Source of the DNA: Pseudomonas fluorescens NCIMB 11764
Lineage (GTDB): Bacteria > Pseudomonadota > Gammaproteobacteria > Pseudomonadales > Pseudomonadaceae
NCBI RefSeq assembly: GCF_000293885.2
Contig: NZ_CP010945.1
Coordinates: 4,484,001-4,548,000, forward strand
Direction of reading: 5' to 3'
Length of the DNA: 64,000 nt
The notes under the pieces: generated by a model
What the model was told of the DNA's origin: nothing
Database searches by the model: none
What the model saw: the letters and a program-made list of their open reading frames with translations, nothing else
Shown here: one piece after another, positions 19,050 through 26,722 of the stretch
How the letters are laid out: each line of letters starts with the position of its first letter
Position numbering within the stretch: the stretch's first letter is position 1
Program-made: the position numbers and the translations under genes

Positions 19050-20624
19050 ATGTCAGCGGTACAGGGTCATTGGCGCGAAGTATCCGAGCAAACTTTGCCG
19101 GCGGCAACTTATTTAAATGACACGGTTAGAACTTCCAGCCAGTTGATTATCATTGTCGAACGCAAGGAAGACTGGGCGTCCTACTTTCCCAGCGAAGACA
19201 TCGTCACGGCTCAGGAATACCTCGAACAGACCCGCGACAGCGAGCAGGGAAAACGGGTCCAGGTGATCAACCTGTGCCGCAGCTACAAGTACCTGGGGCA
19301 CGGCTATTACTGCTCGCTGCTGGCCGAGGCGCGGGGGCACAAGGTCATTCCTTCGGTGCGGACCATCAGCGAACTGACCAAGAAATCCCTCTACGGCCTG
19401 GCCCTCGATGATTTGGACAAACCGCTGGAAAAAGCCCTGAGCAATCATCTTTACAGCGATACCGAAGGCTTCACGCTGACACTTTACTTTGGCCGAACCA
19501 ATATCGAACCGTTACAGGATCTGGCGCGGCAGTTATTTGAAGTATTTCCGTGCCCAATATTATTGGTGGAGTTCCGTCGAACTAATGGCTGGCACATTGA
19601 AGGCGTCAAATCAGGTGCACTGCACAAGTTGCGCGAAGATCAGGAAGATCAGTTTGCCAACTCGCTGGACAGTTTCAGTCGCAAGATCTGGCGCATGCCC
19701 CGTTCGCGACGCTTGGCCCGCTATGACCTGGCAATTTTGCACGATCCGCAGGAAGCTCTGCCGCCGTCCAACCCCAAGGCGCTGGACAATTTCGTACGCG
19801 TCGGCAAGACATTGGGCATCGACGTGGAGCTGATCGAGCGCAAGGACTACGCGCGCATTGCCGAATACGACGGCCTGCTGATCCGCGAGACGACCAGCGT
19901 CGACAACCACACCTACCGCTTCGCCAAGAAAGCCGAGAGCGAAGGGCTGGTGGTCATGGATGATCCCGCGTCGATCCTGCGCTGCACCAACAAGGTCTAC
20001 CTGACTGACCTGCTAAAAAGCCATCAGCTGGGCATGCCCGCCACCGAAATCCTCTACAAGGAGCGACCGGAAGACTTCGAACGGGTCGGTGAGCGGCTGG
20101 GGTTTCCGCTGGTGTTGAAGATTCCCGACGGTTGTTTCTCTCGCGGCGTGATCAAGGTTGAAAGCCAGCAAGCCTTGCTCGAGGCGACAGCCGAGCTGTT
20201 CGAACATTCGGTGTTGTTGCTGGCTCAGGAATTTTTCTACACCGAGTACGACTGGCGCATCGGCGTACTCAACCGCAAACCGATCTTTGCCTGCCAGTAC
20301 TTCATGTCCAAGGGGCATTGGCAGATTTACAACCACAAGGCCAAGGGGCAGGACATCAACGGCGAATGCCGCACCCTGGCAGTCCATGAAGCGCCGCGCG
20401 CCGTCGTGGAGCTGGCGGTGAAAACCGCCAACCTCATCGGCGATGGCCTCTACGGCGTCGACCTCAAGCAGTCCGGCGACAAGGTGGTGGTGATCGAGGT
20501 CAACGACAACCCGAACATGGACGCCGGCATCGAAGACGCCTACTTGCAGGACGATTTGTACTCGCTGGTACTGGAAGAGTTCGTCCGACGCCTGGAACTG
20601 AAACGTCGCGGTCAGGCCTGGTGA
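19050..20624 (+). CDS. RimK-like ATP-grasp ligase with RLAN domain
   Basis: A 524-residue cytoplasmic protein. An N-terminal RimK-like ATP-grasp-associated domain (about residues 20-200, with INLCRSYKYLGHGYYCSLLAE) precedes an ATP-grasp fold. Later marks are FPLVLKIPDGCFSRGV for nucleotide binding and VVVIEVNDNPNMDAGIED for Mg binding. Family members join an amino acid to a carboxylate with ATP. The start at 19050 was taken for a clean N terminus with AACGGA upstream. Divergent from the GNAT-peptidase gene and seven bases before a CorA-like transporter. It may add amino acids to a peptide or protein; the target is not known. Confidence 0.82.
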   Translation: MSAVQGHWREVSEQTLPAATYLNDTVRTSSQLIIIVERKEDWASYFPSEDIVTAQEYLEQTRDSEQGKRVQVINLCRSYKYLGHGYYCSLLAEARGHKVIPSVRTISELTKKSLYGLALDDLDKPLEKALSNHLYSDTEGFTLTLYFGRTNIEPLQDLARQLFEVFPCPILLVEFRRTNGWHIEGVKSGALHKLREDQEDQFANSLDSFSRKIWRMPRSRRLARYDLAILHDPQEALPPSNPKALDNFVRVGKTLGIDVELIERKDYARIAEYDGLLIRETTSVDNHTYRFAKKAESEGLVVMDDPASILRCTNKVYLTDLLKSHQLGMPATEILYKERPEDFERVGERLGFPLVLKIPDGCFSRGVIKVESQQALLEATAELFEHSVLLLAQEFFYTEYDWRIGVLNRKPIFACQYFMSKGHWQIYNHKAKGQDINGECRTLAVHEAPRAVVELAVKTANLIGDGLYGVDLKQSGDKVVVIEVNDNPNMDAGIEDAYLQDDLYSLVLEEFVRRLELKRRGQAW

Positions 20625-20631
20625 CCGGCCG

Positions 20632-21555
20632 ATGATCAAGAGCTTTCAACTGACCCACGGTGCGCTGCAGGCGGTCGAACGGCTGGACGCCGAAGTGATG
20701 CTGTTCAGCAACCCCGACGCGGCCGAGCGCGACTTGCTGCACAGCCATTTCAAGCTCGATGAACACGCGCTGGCCTCGGCGCTGGACCCGGACGAGGTGT
20801 CGCGGATCGAGTTTCACCCCGACAATTTGTTCCTGATCTGGAAGCGTCCGGAAAACTATTCCGGCGCAGGCAGCCTGGCGTTCGAAGTGTCGTCCTGCGG
20901 TTTGCTGTTTTGTGACCAGCGTTTGCTGGTGATCGCCACCGACGATTCGCCGCTGCACGGGCTCGGCACCCGGCAGAAGTTGAACACGCCACTGGATGTA
21001 TTGCTCGACCTGCTGTTCAACAACATCCATCACTACCTGGGCCACCTCAAGGTGATCAAACTGGTCGCGCGGGAGTTGCAGCAGAAATTCAACGCGTCGA
21101 TGCAAAACCAGCACCTGATCCAGATGTTCAACCTCAGCGAAAGCCTGATCTATTACATCAACGCGATTCACAGCAACGGCGCGGTCCTGACCCGGCTACG
21201 CAACCACGCGGAAAAACAGCGTTTCAGCGCCGAAGCCATCGGCTTGATCGACGACCTGATCATCGAAAACAACCAGTGCTACAAACAGGCGGAAATCTAC
21301 TCCACGGTGTTCTCCGGGCTGATCGATGCCCGGGGCAACCTGATGAACAACAGCATGAACAACCTGCTGCGCAAACTGACGCTGATCAACGTGGTGTTCC
21401 TGCCGCTGAACCTGATTGCGAGCATCGGCGGCATGTCCGAGTTCAGCATGATGACGGCGGGCACGCCGTGGTGGGTGTCGTATCCGTTGTTTCTGACGGC
21501 GATGATGCTGGGGGCGGGGGTGATGGTGTTGGGGCTCCGGCGGTTGGCGAAATGA
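20632..21555 (+). CDS. CorA/ZntB family metal transporter
   Basis: A 307-residue protein with a long cytoplasmic alpha/beta domain and two C-terminal membrane helices, the CorA/ZntB layout. The signature between the helices reads IGGMSEFSMM, so the usual GMN (or GIN) loop is GMS here. The charged C-terminal tail is kept. The family moves Mg, Zn or Co across the inner membrane; the changed loop makes the ion uncertain. It starts seven bases after the ligase stop, so co-transcription is likely. Confidence 0.8.
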   Translation: MIKSFQLTHGALQAVERLDAEVMLFSNPDAAERDLLHSHFKLDEHALASALDPDEVSRIEFHPDNLFLIWKRPENYSGAGSLAFEVSSCGLLFCDQRLLVIATDDSPLHGLGTRQKLNTPLDVLLDLLFNNIHHYLGHLKVIKLVARELQQKFNASMQNQHLIQMFNLSESLIYYINAIHSNGAVLTRLRNHAEKQRFSAEAIGLIDDLIIENNQCYKQAEIYSTVFSGLIDARGNLMNNSMNNLLRKLTLINVVFLPLNLIASIGGMSEFSMMTAGTPWWVSYPLFLTAMMLGAGVMVLGLRRLAK

Positions 21556-21576
21556 ATTTGGCGTCAGGGATGCCGC

Positions 21577-21657
21577 CTTCGCCGGCAAGCCGGTCTCCCA
21601 CAGTCGTCGGGGTGATAAACACAGATCCCCTGTGGGAGCGAGCCTGCTCGCGATAGC
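21577..21657. repeat. REP-like palindrome
   Basis: Imperfect inverted repeat whose right arm TGTGGGAGCGAGCCTGCTCG belongs to the family seen at 15.0, 41.5 and 48.7 kb, while the left arm (GCCGGCAAGCCGG then TCTCCCACA) differs. It lies between the convergent CorA-like and DUF2834 genes. Confidence 0.65.
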
Positions 21658-21684
21658 TATGTCATTAACCCCACGAATCCCGAA

Positions 21685-22020
21685 TCAGGCCACTTGTTCG
21701 GCGTCGACAGACTTTTTTCTGTCCTGCAACCCACGAACCACGAGGTACAACAACGGCCCAACCGACACAAAAACCGCAGTAAGCAAAAGATAGGGAATGA
21801 CGGACAATGCCGACCGCCCGCGTTTACGCGCATCCGTGTACATCCACACCCCGGCCAGCGTCGCCAGCAGGTACAGATCAACCACCACCTGCGCCGTATC
21901 AGGCCGCGACATCAGGCTGATGCCAAACTCGATCAACGACTGTTCGGCCTGGAGCATCACCGAAACGGTGTAGCCGGCGAAAGCGAGCAGGGCAATCAGG
22001 GGCAGGGCGACAGCCTTCAT
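21685..22020 (-). CDS. DUF2834 small membrane protein
   Basis: A 111-residue protein with three predicted membrane helices and the DUF2834 pattern VVVDLYLLATLAGVWMYTDARKRG. Function unknown. The tail after LLYLVVRGLQDRKK is charged and likely cytoplasmic. Monocistronic, with AAGGAA as ribosome site before the ATG. Confidence 0.72.
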   Translation of the reverse strand: MKAVALPLIALLAFAGYTVSVMLQAEQSLIEFGISLMSRPDTAQVVVDLYLLATLAGVWMYTDARKRGRSALSVIPYLLLTAVFVSVGPLLYLVVRGLQDRKKSVDAEQVA

Positions 22021-22117
22021 GGTTTCCTTCCTTGGACAATGAGCAGAATCACGAGCCTACAGAAGCCGCAGGAAATTGACCATTGACTTGCCCTCGGCGC
22101 CCGGCTAATTTCCAGAC

Positions 22118-22183
22118 ATGACTTCCACCGTATTGCGCTGCCAGCCAAGCATTATTACCGCCATTCCTCATTTGGCGGGCTAG
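22118..22183 (+). CDS. Putative Ile/Thr-rich leader peptide of an attenuator
   Basis: A 21-codon frame with codons for Ile-Ile-Thr-Ala-Ile in its second half (22151-22165). Its stop lies 18 bases before an intrinsic terminator that precedes a threonine dehydratase gene. Ile and Thr are the product and substrate of that pathway, as expected of a transcription-attenuation leader. No strong ribosome site is visible before the ATG, which is the main weakness. Amino acid leader peptides of this size are well known for E. coli ilv and thr operons. Confidence 0.5.
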   Translation: MTSTVLRCQPSIITAIPHLAG

Positions 22184-22201
22184 CTCACGACTGCAGCACC
22201 C

Positions 22202-22225
22202 AACCCGCCCTAGAGGCGGGTTTTT
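22202..22225 (+). terminator. Intrinsic terminator / probable attenuator before threonine dehydratase
   Basis: Stem AACCCGCC/GGCGGGTT with loop CTAGA and a T run. The segment GGCGGG at 22174-22179, at the end of the putative leader peptide, can pair with CCCGCC (22204-22209) of the stem. That offers a mutually exclusive antiterminator. The gene starts 68 bases later. Confidence 0.65.
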
Positions 22226-22293
22226 ACTTTCTGTCTCCAGGGTTTTAAACCAACACACGGCGTGGGAGCTGCCGTGTACAACAGGAGACGACC

Positions 22294-23307
22294 ATGGATA
22301 GCACACCCGCCCAGCAAACGCTGCTGGAGCACTACGTCAAAAAGATCCTTGCTGCGCCCGTGTACGAACTGGCGGTGCGCACGCCATTGCAAGCGGCGCC
22401 GGCATTGTCGGAAGCCTTGGGCAACCAGATCCTGTTGAAACGCGAGGATCTGCAGCCAACCTTTTCCTTCAAGATCCGTGGCGCCTACAACAAACTGGTG
22501 CAACTGAGCGACGCGCAAAAGGCCCGTGGCGTGATCACCGCGTCTGCCGGCAATCATGCACAAGGCGTGGCGCTGGCAGCGCGTGAGTTAGGGATTGCCG
22601 CGACCATCGTCATGCCCGCCACAACGCCGGAATTGAAGGTGGTCGGGGTCCGCAGCCGGGGCGCCGATGCCGTGCTGCACGGGGAGAGTTTTCCGTTTGC
22701 CTTGGCTTACGCCTTGAACCTGGCAGAGCAGACGGGCCGCACCTTCGTCTCGCCCTTCGACGACCCGGACGTGATCGCCGGGCAGGGCACCGTCGCCATG
22801 GAAATCCTGCGCCAGCACCAAGGGCCGCTTGACGCGATCTTCGTGCCGGTGGGCGGTGGCGGTCTGATCGCGGGCATCGCCGCGTACGTCAAATACCTGC
22901 GCCCTGAAGTCCGCATCATCGGCGTCGAGTCGGAACATTCCGCGTGTCTGTTGGCGGCCCTAAAGGCCGGCGAGCGTATCGTCCTGCCGAACGTAGGCAC
23001 ATTCGCCGATGGCGTCGCCGTGGCGCAGATCGGCGCTCATGGTTTCGAAGTCTGCCGGTTTTGCGTCGACGAGGTGCTGACCGTCAGCAACGACGAACTC
23101 TGTACCGCGATCAAGAACATCTACGACGATACCCGCTCGATCACCGAACCTTCCGGCGCGTTGGCCGTGGCGGGCATTAAAAAGTACGTGGCGCAGACGG
23201 GCGTGCGTGGTCAAACGTTGGTGGCCATTGATTCCGGCGCCAACATCAACTTCGACAGCTTGCGCCATGTCGCCGAACGCGCCGCATTGAGCGGCGCCCC
23301 GGCGTGA
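22294..23307 (+). CDS. ilvA: Threonine ammonia-lyase (IlvA-type catalytic domain only)
   Basis: A 337-residue PLP enzyme close to the catalytic half of biosynthetic IlvA. Lys60 in FSFKIRGAYNK binds PLP, SAGNHAQGVA is conserved and VPVGGGGLIAG holds the phosphate. E. coli IlvA is 514 residues; the two C-terminal ACT-like domains that bind isoleucine and valine are absent here, and no remnant follows the stop. It should deaminate threonine (perhaps serine) to 2-oxobutyrate without feedback inhibition. Good ribosome site AGGAGA. The upstream leader-terminator arrangement suggests transcriptional control instead. A catabolic or hydroxyaspartate role cannot be excluded. Confidence 0.82.
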   Translation: MDSTPAQQTLLEHYVKKILAAPVYELAVRTPLQAAPALSEALGNQILLKREDLQPTFSFKIRGAYNKLVQLSDAQKARGVITASAGNHAQGVALAARELGIAATIVMPATTPELKVVGVRSRGADAVLHGESFPFALAYALNLAEQTGRTFVSPFDDPDVIAGQGTVAMEILRQHQGPLDAIFVPVGGGGLIAGIAAYVKYLRPEVRIIGVESEHSACLLAALKAGERIVLPNVGTFADGVAVAQIGAHGFEVCRFCVDEVLTVSNDELCTAIKNIYDDTRSITEPSGALAVAGIKKYVAQTGVRGQTLVAIDSGANINFDSLRHVAERAALSGAPA

Positions 23308-23363
23308 GCGGGCGCAGGAGGCAAAGCAATCACCCAATCTCCCACAGGTTTTGCATTTGATGG

Positions 23364-23846
23364 TTATTCCTGAACAGCCTTTTCGACCTTGCTGGACGCC
23401 GACCAGACCCGATAACGAACCTCAACGTCCTTGGGCACATAAAGCACGATCGGCAGCTTACTGTTGTAGCGCAACATGAAGCCGTCGCCGACCACCGGGA
23501 CGAAGTCCTGTTTGCTTTTGCCATCGGGACAGGCCATCAGCGTACTCATCGGGCCGATCACTTTTTCCAGGCGGTAGAACGGGTAGCCCCATCCCTCGAG
23601 GTTTTTCTCATCGAGCATGCCGCCCAGGCGCTGACGATTGCAGTCCACGGTCAAGGTCTTGCCGGCAAGAATCTCGACCTGGTAGTTGCCTTCCTGCTCC
23701 TGTGGCGCCAGGTGAATGACTTGCCGTGTAAAGCCGCTTTCGGGCTTGGGGAAGGGGGCAACGTCTTCAAGTTTCGCCGCGTGAGCGACGGTCGATAGTC
23801 CGGCAACTATCAGCCCAACGGTAGTGATGCAGGTCAATGAACCCAT
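23364..23846 (-). CDS. eco: Ecotin, periplasmic serine protease inhibitor
   Basis: A 160-residue protein with a signal peptide (residues 1-22, ending AHA) and clear ecotin sequence: [40 protein letters not shown] and [18 protein letters not shown]. Ecotin dimers inhibit trypsin-fold proteases such as neutrophil elastase and protect periplasmic proteins. The reactive loop reads STLMACPDG where E. coli has STMMACPDG, so the P1 residue is Leu instead of Met. The two Cys of the loop disulphide are kept. Start at 23846 behind a perfect AAGGAGG. Leftward, monocistronic. Confidence 0.92.
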   Translation of the reverse strand: MGSLTCITTVGLIVAGLSTVAHAAKLEDVAPFPKPESGFTRQVIHLAPQEQEGNYQVEILAGKTLTVDCNRQRLGGMLDEKNLEGWGYPFYRLEKVIGPMSTLMACPDGKSKQDFVPVVGDGFMLRYNSKLPIVLYVPKDVEVRYRVWSASSKVEKAVQE

Positions 23847-24155
23847 GATGCCTCCTTGCGTGTGAGTAGGGTCAGCGGATACTGGATAAAACGGCCGCAT
23901 TTTTACTGTCGTGCGTCGTCAATGCAAACCGGTCCTCGCCAAAATTGCAATTTGCATCGCCCGAAACCGGCTTTCTTGCATATTGCATGAGGCTGTTTGC
24001 AGGCGAGTTGGCTAAACCATTGATTTGCCGATGAGCTGCAGGGCGAAATACCAGGCATGTTTTATGCTGTAGCTGTTCCTTAAAGCTGACCGGTTTTTTT
24101 ACAGAGTCAGTGTTCGCTGTTTGATGGGCTGTCTCACACTCAGGAGAGGGTCGCC
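23847..24155. other. Divergent intergenic region, ecotin / DUF1652 gene
   Basis: About 310 bases with promoters for both genes expected. AT-rich and TTGCA-rich around 23940-24000 (several TTGCAT/ATGCAA repeats). No RNA gene or operator was identified with confidence. Confidence 0.3.
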
Positions 24156-24425
24156 ATGTTTCTTTCTGCCTTGGAACTCCGCAACATCGTAGAAAGCAGT
24201 TTTCTGCCGAAACGTTGTCAATGCACGCTCTCGCCGGACCTGAAAATGACCGTCAAGGTGTATTCGGACGGTGAAACCGATCAATTGGAACTACTGAAAA
24301 CAGGCATCGATGCCAATTCGCTCAATGGATGTCGGGAAATAAAAGACCTGATCAATGAATTGCGCTCCGACATGGAGCATCAGGCCAACACCCAGACGCT
24401 GCACCCCGACAGGCAAGCGCTTTAA
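24156..24425 (+). CDS. DUF1652 family protein
   Basis: An 89-residue protein with the DUF1652 N terminus MFLSALELRNIVESSFLPKRC and a C-x-C pair, common and multicopy in Pseudomonas. No known function, no signal peptide or membrane segment. A CAGGAGAGG ribosome site precedes the ATG. Confidence 0.75.
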   Translation: MFLSALELRNIVESSFLPKRCQCTLSPDLKMTVKVYSDGETDQLELLKTGIDANSLNGCREIKDLINELRSDMEHQANTQTLHPDRQAL

Positions 24426-24485
24426 CTCGCCGTCGTCACATTCCGGGTCTGGCAGTAACGCCAGACCCGCGCTCGTTGTTTCCGA

Positions 24486-24752
24486 TCAATTCTGATAACT
24501 GCACGCATCGGACAGTTTGCGATACGTGATCTCTGCGGGTTTGCCTGCCGCATCGATGTACTTCATGTCCGCCGTGATGACTTTGCATTCCAGGGTAGAA
24601 GGTTCGGTCAGCGCAACCACCTTGGTGATGTGCAGCGGCATGCCGTATTCATAGGGCACCGCTTGCGAAGAAGCGGTGGTGTTGGCCTGGGCCAGCCCGG
24701 CAAACCCGGTGCAGGCGAGGGCGGCGGTAACCAGCAAAGTGCGCATGTTCAT
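24486..24752 (-). CDS. DUF2790 periplasmic protein
   Basis: An 88-residue protein with a signal peptide (residues 1-24, ending AQA) and the DUF2790 core: PYEYGMPLHITKV, ECKVITADMKYID and ITYRKLSDACSYQN at the C terminus. Two Cys could form a disulphide. The family is found mainly in Pseudomonas and has no settled function; several members respond to copper or stress. Start at the first of two close ATGs because GGAG is eight bases upstream. A decayed copy of this family lies at 33.6-33.8 kb. Confidence 0.8.
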   Translation of the reverse strand: MNMRTLLVTAALACTGFAGLAQANTTASSQAVPYEYGMPLHITKVVALTEPSTLECKVITADMKYIDAAGKPAEITYRKLSDACSYQN

Positions 24753-24952
24753 GAGCGATCTCCAGTGCAGACGGAAAGTCAGCTCGACGTAACGGGCGTC
24801 GAGCCTGCCGCACTGGGCGTCAGAAGAACCTGAGGGCGTGCGGTCCAGTAAAGTTTTGGACCGCAGCGTTAAGCGATGGTTAACCGGGCTGAAGGCCGTC
24901 TGTCGCGTGTAATGCTGTTCACTTAAGAAAATCTTCAGGCAGGCAAGAAACC

Positions 24953-25075
24953 TGTGGCGAGGGAATTTAGCGAAACGTCGCACCGCCCCGTTGGGTCGCG
25001 AAGCGGCCCCAGCATTCCGGCCAAAAGGTTTGGCGACTGCTTCGCAGCCGAACGGGGATGAATCCCCTCGCCACA
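24953..25075. repeat. REP-like palindrome
   Basis: Outer arms TGTGGCGAGGGAATT and AATCCCCTCGCCACA, inner GGTCGCGAAGCGGCC and CTGCTTCGCAG. Same family as the 3.9, 10.6 and 17.8 kb copies, with a longer left half. Confidence 0.7.
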
Positions 25076-25340
25076 AATGTGGGTGCCCGCGCTTGAGTGA
25101 ACAACTTTACCCGTCCTGTAGGGATACCCTGTCAGGCGATTCGTTGGGGTAAGAATCGTTGATAGCTTCGGCTTCGTCCTACAAGGATGGATGCTTTGTC
25201 GACTTTCGGCTGATGGGGCGTTGCGATTACTGTTTGGGCTCGCTGCAAAATCAGCGAACAGGTTTGGTCACCTGATAACACTTGTGCATAGATGTGCGAT
25301 CATTCGCGCCGCGGACTTTTGAGTCTTGCAGTGCGTTGCA

Positions 25341-25421
25341 ATGGTGGCTGTGTGCAGGACGCCTTCGGGCGAGCCGTTTGAGTGTTACCGGTTGACCAAG
25401 CCTGTACACAGCCGCCTCCAT
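25341..25421. other. Long inverted repeat, possible structured RNA upstream of DUF6124 gene
   Basis: GGTGGCTGTGTGCAGG (25343-25358) can pair with CCTGTACACAGCCGCC (25401-25416). The flanking ATGG/CCAT extends the stem, and inside it GCC-TTCG-GGC forms a stable tetraloop hairpin. It lies 50 bases before the DUF6124 ATG. The surrounding gap from 25076 to 25470 holds no supported gene. It could be a 5' leader structure or a dispersed element of the Pseudomonas genome; the sequence does not decide which. Confidence 0.5.
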
Positions 25422-25470
25422 CGTTTGGTCACGGTGCTGGCGATTACTAACTAATACTCGAGTAATTACC

Positions 25471-25767
25471 ATGCCAACGATAAATCCTTTCCCCGATCGC
25501 TACCGTCCAATCAAAAGCAACGTCACCGTTTCATCCCCCTTGGTCATCGACACAGAAGCCAACCCCCAAGACATCCTCGAAGCCGCCCTCCAGCGCATCC
25601 GCGCCTCCAGTGATTTACTGGAAACGCTCCATATCCAATGTTTCAAGGATGGCGACGTGCAGGACATTCCGCACATCACCCACGCGCTTTATCTGCTGAC
25701 GCAGGATGGTTGCGATTTGCTGAAGGTTGCGCAGCAACGAATGCTGAGTTGGAAGGCGCCTGCCTGA
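25471..25767 (+). CDS. DUF6124 (DUF3077-like) small protein
   Basis: A 98-residue cytoplasmic protein with the pattern FVIDTEANPQD-like start of the domain followed by ILEAALQRIRASSDLLETL and HALYLLTQDGCDLLKVAQQ. The family is multicopy in Pseudomonas and uncharacterised. It is preceded by the structured region at 25341-25421 and an AT-rich ATTACTAACTAATACTCGAG stretch. It is convergent with the immunity-gene array of the T6SS island and marks its left edge. Confidence 0.72.
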   Translation: MPTINPFPDRYRPIKSNVTVSSPLVIDTEANPQDILEAALQRIRASSDLLETLHIQCFKDGDVQDIPHITHALYLLTQDGCDLLKVAQQRMLSWKAPA

Positions 25768-25814
25768 CGTCGCACCTGCAAAATGAGCCTGCCTCCTGTG
25801 GGCAGGCTTTGAAT

Positions 25815-26606
25815 CTAGATGTCCGACAGCGGCGTAGTCGAAGCAGTGAAGCTCCTGGCGTACTCAACCAGATCCTTGGGATAAACCATGTGATCAATTT
25901 TGCTGTCGTCTATGCCGTATAAAAAGGCAATGGCACCGGCCTCGATAGCCCAATATCCAACGTAGTTACCGTCCTCTCCTTGGAGATGGGTGTCGTGCCA
26001 AGGTGCTTGCTCGAAGGCTGAGTACCACTGTTCGCAATACTGCTGAAGCAGATTTGATGCCTTTTCTTTATCTTCGATGTAGATCGCCTGAACGAGAGGC
26101 GAATATACATCGTGATACCACTGGTCTACATCGTGTCTGTTAGGCAGTATTTTGCAAAGTAAATCTTCATATAACGTGTCGTCGCCCACATAGCCTGCAT
26201 TGTCGATTAACCTTACGAATCGCTTAAGCAGATCAGCGCGATGTAATAGGGCGCAAAAGCCAATGACTTGTATGCACTCTTCATATTCGTGTGGCCAATC
26301 GTCTATGGAGAGTGGCGATATGTCAGGAGATTGTTCAGACTTTGCTAGTTTTGCCTGTCTGATTTCATACTTATCAACTAGGTCCTCAAGCAGAAAGGCT
26401 AGAGATGGTATTTCTTCTCCTGCGGTGTATGCCGCCAAAAGCTTGCGAAGAGCTAATCGTTGAAAAAATCTTGAGCGAAGTGTGGCCTCTCCCTCGGGGG
26501 AGTCGGATTTAAAAGTTTTAGTCGTGAAAAACTCAGTCGCCTCGTCATGTTCTTTTAAAAAGATTTCGTAACGGTTTTCACTAAAATATCGTTGTCTGGT
26601 TTTCAT
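25815..26606 (-). CDS. PoNi-like immunity protein (copy 1)
   Basis: A 263-residue cytoplasmic protein with the DUF1910-DUF1911 arrangement of PoNi, the immunity family of PoNe nuclease effectors. Marks shared with two neighbours: DISPLSIDDWPHEYEECIQV, DDTLYEDLL and FLYGIDDSKIDHMVYPKDLV. Its start MKTRQRYF aligns with MKKRQKFF of copy 3. It ends about 40 residues before the other two copies, so the C-terminal tail is missing. It is the most distal gene of the leftward array. More similar by eye to copy 3 than to copy 2. Lower GC than the flanking chromosome suggests transfer. Confidence 0.75.
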   Translation of the reverse strand: MKTRQRYFSENRYEIFLKEHDEATEFFTTKTFKSDSPEGEATLRSRFFQRLALRKLLAAYTAGEEIPSLAFLLEDLVDKYEIRQAKLAKSEQSPDISPLSIDDWPHEYEECIQVIGFCALLHRADLLKRFVRLIDNAGYVGDDTLYEDLLCKILPNRHDVDQWYHDVYSPLVQAIYIEDKEKASNLLQQYCEQWYSAFEQAPWHDTHLQGEDGNYVGYWAIEAGAIAFLYGIDDSKIDHMVYPKDLVEYARSFTASTTPLSDI

Positions 26607-26669
26607 CGTTTCAAGCGTTGATCCATATAAATTGTGTTTCTCTCCTGCCGCAGCGGAGACCATCTGCGC

Positions 26670-26691
26670 GATGGGCGGCTTTCCGCCCATC
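26670..26691 (-). other. Hairpin between two immunity genes
   Basis: GATGGGCGG and CCGCCCATC form a nine-pair stem with a four-base loop between copies 1 and 2 of the immunity genes. There is no T run after it on either strand, so it may pause or stabilise RNA more than terminate transcription. Confidence 0.4.
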
Positions 26692-26722
26692 TGTCTTAGC
26701 TCTACACAAGCGATCGCGAAAA

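Noticed and set aside
26670..26691. Hairpin between immunity copies read as a terminator
   Set aside because: A strong stem but no T run on either strand; listed only as a hairpin.
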